DNA from: Chitinophaga sp.
GTDB taxonomy: Bacteria; Bacteroidota; Bacteroidia; Chitinophagales; Chitinophagaceae
Direction: 5' to 3'
Assembly: GCF_019236475.1 (NCBI RefSeq)
Contig: NZ_JAFAIX010000004.1
Span: 62,001-126,000 of the forward strand
Length of the DNA stretch: 64,000 bases
Below the pieces are notes generated by a model, which did no database searches, was not told where the DNA came from, and saw only the letters and a program-made list of their open reading frames with translations. A program made the position numbers and the translations under genes. Below are positions 44,246-51,828 of this stretch, piece by piece. Position 1 is the stretch's first letter, and each line of letters opens with the position of its first letter.

Positions 44246-45103
44246 ATGCATATGCTTAAACTGATTGAATGCCCAAGAGATGCTATGCAAGGCTGGCATC
44301 GAATCATCAGCACGGAAGAAAAAGTGCAGTACCTGAACGCACTGTTGCAGGTCGGTTTTGACACGATCGACTTCGGCAGTTTTGTATCGCCGAAAGCCAT
44401 TCCACAGATGGCCGATACGGCGAAGGTATTGCCACAGCTTAAACTGGAGGGCAGCAAAAGTAAGCTGCTAGCGATTGTAGCGAATGTCCGCGGAGCAGAG
44501 GAAGCGGTGGTATTTGATGAAATCAATTACTTAGGGTTTCCTTTCTCCGTATCAGAAACATTCCAACTGCGCAATACCAATAAAACCATCGCAGAATCCC
44601 TGGAACAGGTGCAAACCATGCAGGAGCTCTGTATCAAGAATCATAAGGAACTGGTGGTGTATATTTCCATGGGCTTCGGCAATCCTTACGGAGATGCCTA
44701 TAGTCCGGAAATCGTGCTCCGTTGGGTAGAGGAGATGGCGAAACTGGAGATCAATATCATCTCCCTGGCAGATACTGTTGGCGTAGCAGATCCTGTTACG
44801 ATCTCCAATCTCTTCCAGCATCTTATTCCAGCCTATCCGAATGTGGAGTTTGGCGCACATTTCCACGCCGCTCCGCACCAATGGGAGGAAAAAGTACTGG
44901 CTGCCTGGGAGCATGGGTGTCGCCGGTTCGATAGTGCCATCAAAGGCATCGGAGGATGCCCTATGGCGAAGGATGAACTGGTGGGCAACCTGGCTACAGA
45001 GAACTTGATTGCATTCTGCGATAAACACCAGGAATCCCTGCCGCTGGACAGAAATGCCCTTATAAAAGCGCAGGCCCTGGCGGATTTAGTGTTTACGAAT
45101 TAA
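44246..45103 (+). CDS. Hydroxymethylglutaryl-CoA lyase
   Basis: A 285-residue TIM-barrel enzyme of the HMG-CoA lyase/DRE-TIM family, splitting HMG-CoA into acetyl-CoA and acetoacetate at the end of leucine breakdown. Marks: ECPRDAMQGW at the N-terminus (the substrate Arg-Asp), FGSFVSPKAIPQMAD, SLADTVGVADP, the metal-binding HFHAA and the signature-like IKGIGGCPMAKDELVGNLATE with the catalytic Cys. The start may be 44246 or 44252 (Met-His-Met). It is followed after 9 bases by the GSCFA gene, so the two are likely co-transcribed although the link is not obvious. Confidence 0.9.
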   Translation: MHMLKLIECPRDAMQGWHRIISTEEKVQYLNALLQVGFDTIDFGSFVSPKAIPQMADTAKVLPQLKLEGSKSKLLAIVANVRGAEEAVVFDEINYLGFPFSVSETFQLRNTNKTIAESLEQVQTMQELCIKNHKELVVYISMGFGNPYGDAYSPEIVLRWVEEMAKLEINIISLADTVGVADPVTISNLFQHLIPAYPNVEFGAHFHAAPHQWEEKVLAAWEHGCRRFDSAIKGIGGCPMAKDELVGNLATENLIAFCDKHQESLPLDRNALIKAQALADLVFTN

Positions 45104-45112
45104 CCGGATAAC

Positions 45113-46090
45113 ATGCAATTTCACCTCGGATTTCCAGTGGAACCACTGGAAAATGCCATCCAGTACAGTGATAAGCTGATGCTGATGGGGTCCTGCTTCG
45201 CTGAAGAAATAGGCGAAAAACTGCAGGAGCACCGTTTTAATACCCTTATCAATCCGCATGGTATTCTCTTCAATCCCCTGAGCATTACCCATGCGCTTAC
45301 CGCTTACCTAGACGGTAAAGTATATACGGAAAAAGACCTCTTTCTTCATAACGATATCTGGCATAGCTGGGATCATCATAGTCGCTTTTCGGATGTAAAC
45401 CCCGAAAAGGCACTACAGCAGATGAATACCGCTGCCGCCGCTGCTGCGAATACCTTAGAGCAGGCCGATTGGCTCGTGCTCACCTTGGGTTCCGCCCATG
45501 CTCATTTCCTGAAAGAAAATAATCGCCTGGTGGCCAACAACCACAAGGTACCAGCGGCCCATTTCTATAAACGCATGTTGACGGTAGATGAAATCATTAC
45601 TGCCCTGGATAATGTGATGCACCGACTGTTTTTCCGTAACAGGAAAGTCAATATCCTGTTTACGGTGAGTCCTGTCCGTTATATCCGGGATGGTGTGGTG
45701 GAGAATAATTTCAGCAAAGCGATCCTGTTACAGGCAGTACATCACCTGGTGAATAAATTCGATCGTTTGTTTTATTTTCCTGCGTATGAACTGGTGATAG
45801 ATGATTTGCGGGATTATAGATTTTTTAAGGAAGACATGGTTCATCCGAATGAACTGGCGGTCAACTATGTATGGGAGAAGGTGGTTCAAAGCTGCGTGCA
45901 TCCTGAAAGTCAGCCTTTACTGCACCAGATTGCGGAAATCAACCGGGCGGCCGCTCACCGACCTATGAACCCGGAAAGTACCCAGCACCAGCAGTTTCTG
46001 AAAACCTATACCGATAAGGTGAAAAAACTGATGCTGGACCATCCGGAGCTGCAACTAGCCGACCTTTTGGAGCGACTCTCGTCTCACTGA
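45113..46090 (+). CDS. GSCFA-domain protein (SGNH-like)
   Basis: A 325-residue protein of the GSCFA family: the naming motif MGSCFAEEIGEKL lies at residues 23-37, then HGILFNPLSI, the LTLGSAHAH strand, a VSPVRYIRDG stretch and MVHPNELAVNYVWEK at the end with the candidate catalytic His. The fold is SGNH-hydrolase-like; function is unknown, possibly an esterase or acyltransferase. Cytoplasmic by lack of a signal. Its 3' end overlaps the convergent MFS gene by 36 bases. Confidence 0.88.
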   Translation: MQFHLGFPVEPLENAIQYSDKLMLMGSCFAEEIGEKLQEHRFNTLINPHGILFNPLSITHALTAYLDGKVYTEKDLFLHNDIWHSWDHHSRFSDVNPEKALQQMNTAAAAAANTLEQADWLVLTLGSAHAHFLKENNRLVANNHKVPAAHFYKRMLTVDEIITALDNVMHRLFFRNRKVNILFTVSPVRYIRDGVVENNFSKAILLQAVHHLVNKFDRLFYFPAYELVIDDLRDYRFFKEDMVHPNELAVNYVWEKVVQSCVHPESQPLLHQIAEINRAAAHRPMNPESTQHQQFLKTYTDKVKKLMLDHPELQLADLLERLSSH

Positions 46091-47551
46091 ATTTAATGCT
46101 TCGCCTTTACGGTCTTTAATCAACAACATACCTACTACAAAACATATCAACGCGATAGCCACCGGGTAGATTAAGCCTGCCAGGTGGTTATGGTAGGTGG
46201 TAACCAATATCGTGGAAATAGTAGGTAGGAGTCCGCCGAATACGCCATTCCCGATATGATACGGCAAGGACATTGAAGTGTACCGGATACGCGTAGGGAA
46301 TAATTCCACCAGGAAAGCCGCGATGGGCGCATATACCATCGTTACGAAGAGTACCTGTACAAACACCAACAATATCAAATAAATCATATTCGTCCGACTC
46401 ACCGTAATCTCTTTTTTATCGCCTGTTTCCTGTAGGATGGTTTGGTCGTCATAGGTATGGATACGGGTGCTTACCTGTACCAGTTCTCCCTTATCGTTTT
46501 TATGGCTGTTACTTTCGATGCGGAATTCGCTGGCGAGTTCCTTTTTTATACTGAGATTACCGATATTATCCATTGTATAATATATCGGGAAATAGGCCAG
46601 GGCAGCCAATAGCATACCTGCCAGCATGATTTTTTTTCGTCCGATTTTATCGGATAATCCACCAAACCAGATAAAGAAAGGCGTACCCAGTAATAATGCC
46701 ACCGCAATGATGATATTAGACTGTACAAATTCAATATTCATGGTTTTCTGGAGGAAAGACAGTGCATAGAATTGTCCGGTATACCATACCACCCCTTGTC
46801 CCATAGTGGCCCCGAAAAGCGCAATCAGCACCAGTTTCAGGTTTTCTTTATTACCGAAGCTCTCTTTAATAGGATTGGTACTGGTTTTACCTTCCTTCTT
46901 CATTTGTGCGAACAACGGTGATTCTGAGAGGCGGATGCGGATATAATAAGACATCACCACCAGCAGAACGCTCAGCAGGAAAGGAATACGCCAGCCCCAC
47001 TCGTTGAAGGACTCCGTGCTCATACTGGTGCGGGTAACGAGTATCACGCCGAGCGACACAAAGAGGCCCAGTGTAGCAGTTGTTTGGATAAAACTGGTAT
47101 AATATCCTCTTCTTTCTGCCGGCGAATGTTCGGCCACATAGGTGGCGGCGCCGCCGTATTCTCCGCCCAGCGCAAGGCCTTGCAGGAGTCGGAGTATGAG
47201 GATCAATGCCGGCGCTATAATCCCGATGGTATGATAGCTCGGAATGAGTCCTATAGCGAACGTAGAGCCACCCATAATCAATAAGGTGAGGAGGAACGTA
47301 TACTTACGTCCGGCGATATCCCCTAATCTTCCGAAGACGATCGCACCAAAAGGACGTACCACAAAACCTACCGCGAAGAAGGCCAGTGTGGCGATATACG
47401 CAAGATCTGGATTGCTGGGTGGAAAGAATTTTTCAGAGATAATGGCAGAGAGACTTCCGAAGATGTAGAAGTCGTACCATTCTATCAAAGTGCCCGCGGA
47501 AGAGGCAAAGATAACCTGCCAGATATTCTGTTTAGCAGAGAGTTGATTCAT
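46055..47551 (-). CDS. MFS transporter, metabolite:H+ symporter type
   Basis: A 498-residue 12-helix transporter of the ProP/ShiA/KgtP branch: SAGTLIEWYDFYIFGSLS at helix 1, RPFGAIVFGRLGDIAGRKYTF in loop 2-3, LQGLALGGEYGGAATYVAEH in helix 4 and GGLSDKIGRKKIML in loop 8-9. A soluble insert of about 60 residues (near 330-390, IRIESNSHKNDKGELVQV...) before helix 9-10 is unusual for the family. It probably imports a carboxylate or osmolyte with protons. Single gene on the minus strand; its tail overlaps the GSCFA gene. Confidence 0.9.
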   Translation of the reverse strand: MNQLSAKQNIWQVIFASSAGTLIEWYDFYIFGSLSAIISEKFFPPSNPDLAYIATLAFFAVGFVVRPFGAIVFGRLGDIAGRKYTFLLTLLIMGGSTFAIGLIPSYHTIGIIAPALILILRLLQGLALGGEYGGAATYVAEHSPAERRGYYTSFIQTTATLGLFVSLGVILVTRTSMSTESFNEWGWRIPFLLSVLLVVMSYYIRIRLSESPLFAQMKKEGKTSTNPIKESFGNKENLKLVLIALFGATMGQGVVWYTGQFYALSFLQKTMNIEFVQSNIIIAVALLLGTPFFIWFGGLSDKIGRKKIMLAGMLLAALAYFPIYYTMDNIGNLSIKKELASEFRIESNSHKNDKGELVQVSTRIHTYDDQTILQETGDKKEITVSRTNMIYLILLVFVQVLFVTMVYAPIAAFLVELFPTRIRYTSMSLPYHIGNGVFGGLLPTISTILVTTYHNHLAGLIYPVAIALICFVVGMLLIKDRKGEALNSVRRESLQKVG

Positions 47552-47659
47552 AGACGTGTAAATGGATGGATTAATATATAGGTAAAAGTTAACGAATTCT
47601 TGTAACGTTTCATAACTGCATATGAATCTTTCTTTATCTTAGTGTAGCGCTCGATACTC

Positions 47660-49909
47660 ATGAACCCAAGACAGAACAAAAGTTTCCGTTTAATATTCGT
47701 CGCGCTGCTACTGTGCCTACATGTGATTTCCCAGGCGCAGCAGCGGCCGAAGATTGGCCTTACCCTCTCTGGGGGAGGAGCCAGGGGCTTGGCGCATATT
47801 GGTATCCTGGAGGCGATAGACAGTGCTGGTCTGAAAATCGACTATCTAACGGGAACGAGTATGGGAAGTATTATCGGGGGCTTATATGCCATGGGCTATT
47901 CCGGGGATACCATTGAAGTACTCGCCAAACGGATGGACTGGAATGCATTGTTCTCCAATCAGCCTAATATCCAGGATATATCCTACGAAGAAAAGAAAGA
48001 GTACAACAAATACATCATAGAAATTCCTTTCGAATTTGGGAAGCCAAAGTTGGCATCCGGCGTAATCACTGGACAAGCGCTCTGGTTGGAACTGGCGAAG
48101 TTGTGTTGGCCTGCAAAAGACCAGAAGAATTTTTCAGGGTTTAATATTCCTTTCAAATGTATTGCCACAGATGTTGCTACCGGGGAGATTGTCACCCTCG
48201 ACAGTGGCGAGATTGTGACCAGTATGCGGGCGAGTATGGCCATTCCATCCATCTTTACGGCTGTTTCCATTAATGGACGCAAGCTAGTGGATGGGGGCGT
48301 GGTTCGAAATTTTCCGGTGATCACTGCCAAAGAGATGGGAGCCGATATAGTCATAGGATCTAATGTCAGTGGAGGCTTGCGTAAATCTGAGCACCTGGTC
48401 ACCCCGATAGATATTTTATACCAATTGGGATTTTATAAGGATGCCGTAGATTTTGAGAAAGAGCGGAAGGAATGTGATATTTATGTCTCCCTAAAAAAAG
48501 AATTGGAGCCTTATACTGCTGCCAGCTTTGGCAGTGTAGATTCCATTATAGAAGCCGGAAAGCGGGTGGGCAGAGAGATGTACCCGGTATTTAAGCATTT
48601 GGCGGATTCGCTAAATGCGTTGGCGCCTGGTCCTGCGTTTGTAAAGAATCGCTTGCCGTTTTCAACAGATATTGAGCTCAGTAGTATCCATGTAAAAGGA
48701 TTGGTGCATTCAGATGAGAAATTCTTTATACAACGATTGCGATTGAGACCAGGCGGTTGTTATACGTCGCAGCAATTGCGGGATGCCGTGCAAAACGTGT
48801 ATGGTACTCGTTTTTACAAGGTCATTACGTATGAATTGACACCGGAAGGATATGGTCAAAGCCGGATGGATATTACTGTAGAAGAGAATGCATTGACATC
48901 TGCCAAATTCGCCCTGAATTATAATAGTCTGACCAATGCGATGGCGATTGTGAACCTCACACAGCGCAATTTTATCACGAAGAATTCCCGTTCCTTTGTG
49001 ACGTTGGGTATCAGTGAAAATCCGCGTCTGCAGGCGGAATACTTCAAATATTTGGGTGGTCGGAGGAATTTTGGATTGGGATTGAATGCTTATTACGAAA
49101 ACAATGGTATTAATTTTTACGATGAGTCTTTCAATAAGCTACAATCATATCGGAATAAGTTTGCCTATGTAGGCATGGACGTGCAGTTCACCTTTGGTAA
49201 TACCATGGCCATGGGCGCTACTACTCGATGGGAATACATTAAATATTTGCCGCAATTCTCGCCCTACTTGGAGTTGCGTGGCAGTACCAATCAATTGAAT
49301 TCATTTATTTATTTCGGCGTGAATTCGCTGGATAGGAAAATATACCCTAGCAAGGGGATGTTGTTGGATTTTAAGACCGGTTATATTTACAATCAGCATA
49401 GCGGGATAAGGGTGAATGTCAATGGGCAGCCGGTGGAGCCAAAAGATGTGGGCATCGACTTCCAGGATTTCATGCATGCCATGATCAAAGCGAAGTATTA
49501 TCTGCCTACGGGGGATCGTTCTTCCATCACCGCCAATGCTGCGGGTGCCGTTAATTTTGGCAATCGTCAGACGGGCGTGAATACCTATTTTGTAGGTGGC
49601 ATGACCGATGTGATGTACAACCAGATTCCATTTGTAGGCTTATATGAAGGCGAAGTGATTACCACCAGTATAGCCGCCATGCAGTTGGGATGGCAATGGG
49701 AAGTATTGCGGAATATTTTCGCCATGCCGAAAGTGGGGGCAGCCGTGTATGATTTGAATGCCAGTACTTCGGGGAAATATAAATATCTCAGCGGATATGG
49801 GCTAGGAGCGGGTTACAGCAGTAGATTAGGACCGATAGAAGCCACTATGATGTATAGTGATCAAGTGGGAAAGCTCCGGTTTTACGTGAATATAGGGTAT
49901 AATTTCTAG
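47660..49909 (+). CDS. Patatin-like phospholipase with BamA/TamA-like barrel
   Basis: A 749-residue protein of the PlpD-like type: signal peptide (cleaved after SQA), patatin domain (about 30-300) with oxyanion SGGGARG, nucleophile elbow GTSMG and catalytic Asp in VDGGVVRNFP, then one POTRA-like segment (about 330-410, SSIHVKGLVHSDEKFFIQRLRLRPGG) and a C-terminal outer-membrane barrel ending in an aromatic residue (VNIGYNF). Such proteins are type Vd autotransporters or surface lipases. Likely substrate: phospholipids. Ends at the 42-base palindrome at 49943. Confidence 0.9.
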   Translation: MNPRQNKSFRLIFVALLLCLHVISQAQQRPKIGLTLSGGGARGLAHIGILEAIDSAGLKIDYLTGTSMGSIIGGLYAMGYSGDTIEVLAKRMDWNALFSNQPNIQDISYEEKKEYNKYIIEIPFEFGKPKLASGVITGQALWLELAKLCWPAKDQKNFSGFNIPFKCIATDVATGEIVTLDSGEIVTSMRASMAIPSIFTAVSINGRKLVDGGVVRNFPVITAKEMGADIVIGSNVSGGLRKSEHLVTPIDILYQLGFYKDAVDFEKERKECDIYVSLKKELEPYTAASFGSVDSIIEAGKRVGREMYPVFKHLADSLNALAPGPAFVKNRLPFSTDIELSSIHVKGLVHSDEKFFIQRLRLRPGGCYTSQQLRDAVQNVYGTRFYKVITYELTPEGYGQSRMDITVEENALTSAKFALNYNSLTNAMAIVNLTQRNFITKNSRSFVTLGISENPRLQAEYFKYLGGRRNFGLGLNAYYENNGINFYDESFNKLQSYRNKFAYVGMDVQFTFGNTMAMGATTRWEYIKYLPQFSPYLELRGSTNQLNSFIYFGVNSLDRKIYPSKGMLLDFKTGYIYNQHSGIRVNVNGQPVEPKDVGIDFQDFMHAMIKAKYYLPTGDRSSITANAAGAVNFGNRQTGVNTYFVGGMTDVMYNQIPFVGLYEGEVITTSIAAMQLGWQWEVLRNIFAMPKVGAAVYDLNASTSGKYKYLSGYGLGAGYSSRLGPIEATMMYSDQVGKLRFYVNIGYNF

Positions 49910-49942
49910 GGAACTTTGCCTCTGGGCGAAGTGATAAAGGAG

Positions 49943-49984
49943 ATAAATAATATCGGGAGACACGTGTCTCCCGATATTATTTAT
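49943..49984. terminator. 42-base perfect palindrome between convergent genes
   Basis: The 21-base arm 49943-49963, ending in GGGAGACAC, is joined without spacer to its exact reverse complement 49964-49984. It lies between the 3' ends of the patatin gene and miaE and should form a strong hairpin on either strand, with AT-rich flanks as terminator tails. Confidence 0.8.
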
Positions 49985-50007
49985 ACAAATCTCATCTTCG
50001 TGTGCGA

Positions 50008-50604
50008 TTAGTGCATTCTATCGCCGCGCACTTCAATTTCATTCATTATTTCAGCTTCTCTGTGCAGCCATTCTTGCCAGCGTTGGCGTACGCGATCTTC
50101 TGGGAAGTATTCGATGGCTAGGTCGATGAAGAGGCGGTAGTGGCCGGCTTCAGAGATCATAAATTTCCGGTAGAATTCGCGCAGGTATTCATCTTCCAGT
50201 CCTTCGCTGAGGAGGCGGAAGCGTTCACAACTGCGGGCTTCGATGAGTGCAAATATCAGGAGAGAATCCAGGAAAGCATCTTCGGCGCTGCCGCCTTTTA
50301 CTTTGAATTCCAGCAAAGCGTTAACATAATCGTCTTTTCTTTGTTTACCCAATTGAAGGCCTCTCTTCTTCATTTCGGCCAATACTTGGCGGAAATGACC
50401 CCATTCTTCCGTTACGATAGGCGCCAGTTCTTCCACCATTCTGGTTCTGCCGGGATTGCGCTGAATGAGGGAAATAGCAGATGAAGCCGCCTTTTGTTCG
50501 CAATAAGCGTGATCCGTCAGAATATCTTGGAGGGAGATGGCCGCCAGATTTACCCACCTTGGATCGGAAGGTAATTTTAGGCCTAAAATGGAAACTTTAC
50601 TCAT
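50008..50604 (-). CDS. miaE: tRNA-(ms2io6A)-hydroxylase MiaE-like
   Basis: A 198-residue non-haem di-iron protein from ATG 50604; the frame extends to 50670 but that covers the promoter region of the divergent bioF gene. Ferritin-like helices carry the metal ligands: DHAYCEQKAASSA, APIVTEEWGHFRQV (ExxH), IEARSCERF and SEAGHYRLF (ExxH). MiaE hydroxylates the isopentenyl group of modified A37 in tRNAs that read UNN codons, using oxygen. Members of this family are regularly found in Bacteroidota. 68 bases separate it from bioF. Confidence 0.9.
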   Translation of the reverse strand: MSKVSILGLKLPSDPRWVNLAAISLQDILTDHAYCEQKAASSAISLIQRNPGRTRMVEELAPIVTEEWGHFRQVLAEMKKRGLQLGKQRKDDYVNALLEFKVKGGSAEDAFLDSLLIFALIEARSCERFRLLSEGLEDEYLREFYRKFMISEAGHYRLFIDLAIEYFPEDRVRQRWQEWLHREAEIMNEIEVRGDRMH

Positions 50605-50672
50605 GATATCGGCAAATGCAATTTTTTTGCGAAGATAAGTTTGATTTTTAACTTGGTGGCAATACAACAATT

Positions 50673-51776
50673 ATGGAAGATTTCTTACAACAGCAGTTAC
50701 AGCAACGCAGAGAGCAGCATATGTTCCGGAGCCTGCGCCATTCCGGTAATCTCGTTGACTTTTGTTCCAACGATTACCTGGGACTCGCCAGGAGTGCCGC
50801 CATGAAGGAAGCCGTTCACACTTTGACGCAAGAACGGGCCCCGATGATGGGGAGTACTGGATCGCGACTGCTGGCAGGTAATTATCCCTGGATAGAAGAA
50901 GTAGAGCAGGATTTGGCCGCCTTTCACCAGGCCCAGGCCGGCCTTATATTCAATTCCGGTTATGATGCCAATTTGGGGCTCTTTTCCACTGTTCCGCAGA
51001 AAGGAGATACCATTGTGTATGACCAGTTGATACATGCCAGTATCCGGGATGGTATTCGCTTGTCGAACGCCGAGTCCTTTTCCTTTGCCCATAACGATTT
51101 GGTGGAATTGCAAAAGAAAATCGAGCGTGCAAAAGGGAATGTCTTTGTAGCCATAGAATCCGTGTATTCTATGGATGGAGATATGGCGCCATTGCAACAA
51201 ATCGCCAAGATGTGTAAAGAGTTAAATGCTTGTCTGATAGTGGATGAAGCCCATGCCACTGGCATCATTGGCGCCAAAGGAGAAGGGTTGGTGCAGCACC
51301 TGGGGTTGCAGGACTATTGCTTTGCGCGGGTACATACCTTTGGGAAAGCGGTCGGTTGTCATGGAGCGGTCGTGTTGGGATCTACTACACTGCGGGATTA
51401 TCTCATTAATTTTTGCCGGACTTTCATATATACGACCGCGTTACCACCGGCGGCCATTGCGGCCGTGCAGGCCTCTTACAGTTTGTTCCCTTACATGCAC
51501 GAAGCGCGGGCGCAGTTAAAGCAGTTGACAGCCTATTTCCGGAAGGGGATACATCATTTTGAAAACATTCCCAGTGAAACACCGATACAGGCTGTGATTA
51601 CTAAAGGGAACGAATATACGAGAACAGTAGCTGCCGCGTTGCAGGAATCGGGGTTGGATGTGCGCGCCATTTTACATCCCACAGTGCCAAAAGGAGAGGA
51701 GCGGTTGCGGATTGTACTGCATAGTTATAATACCACAGCGGAAATCGACCGATTATTAGCAGTATTAAAACAATGA
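50673..51776 (+). CDS. bioF: 8-amino-7-oxononanoate synthase (BioF-like)
   Basis: A 367-residue PLP enzyme of the alpha-oxoamine synthase family, joining pimeloyl-CoA/ACP with alanine in biotin synthesis. Marks: DFCSNDYLGLARS, TGSRLLAGNY, AIESVYSMDGDMAPL, VDEAHATGIIG and the PLP Lys in VHTFGKAVGCHGAVV. No other biotin genes are in the window, so the reaction is inferred; related KBL and CqsA-type enzymes use the same fold, although the short length and YDQLIHASIRDGIRLS favour BioF. Divergent from miaE. Confidence 0.85.
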   Translation: MEDFLQQQLQQRREQHMFRSLRHSGNLVDFCSNDYLGLARSAAMKEAVHTLTQERAPMMGSTGSRLLAGNYPWIEEVEQDLAAFHQAQAGLIFNSGYDANLGLFSTVPQKGDTIVYDQLIHASIRDGIRLSNAESFSFAHNDLVELQKKIERAKGNVFVAIESVYSMDGDMAPLQQIAKMCKELNACLIVDEAHATGIIGAKGEGLVQHLGLQDYCFARVHTFGKAVGCHGAVVLGSTTLRDYLINFCRTFIYTTALPPAAIAAVQASYSLFPYMHEARAQLKQLTAYFRKGIHHFENIPSETPIQAVITKGNEYTRTVAAALQESGLDVRAILHPTVPKGEERLRIVLHSYNTTAEIDRLLAVLKQ

Positions 51777-51828
51777 CGGAATTGCAACAAATTTGATGTA
51801 TTTTACATATTACATTCCTTGAAGTAAT

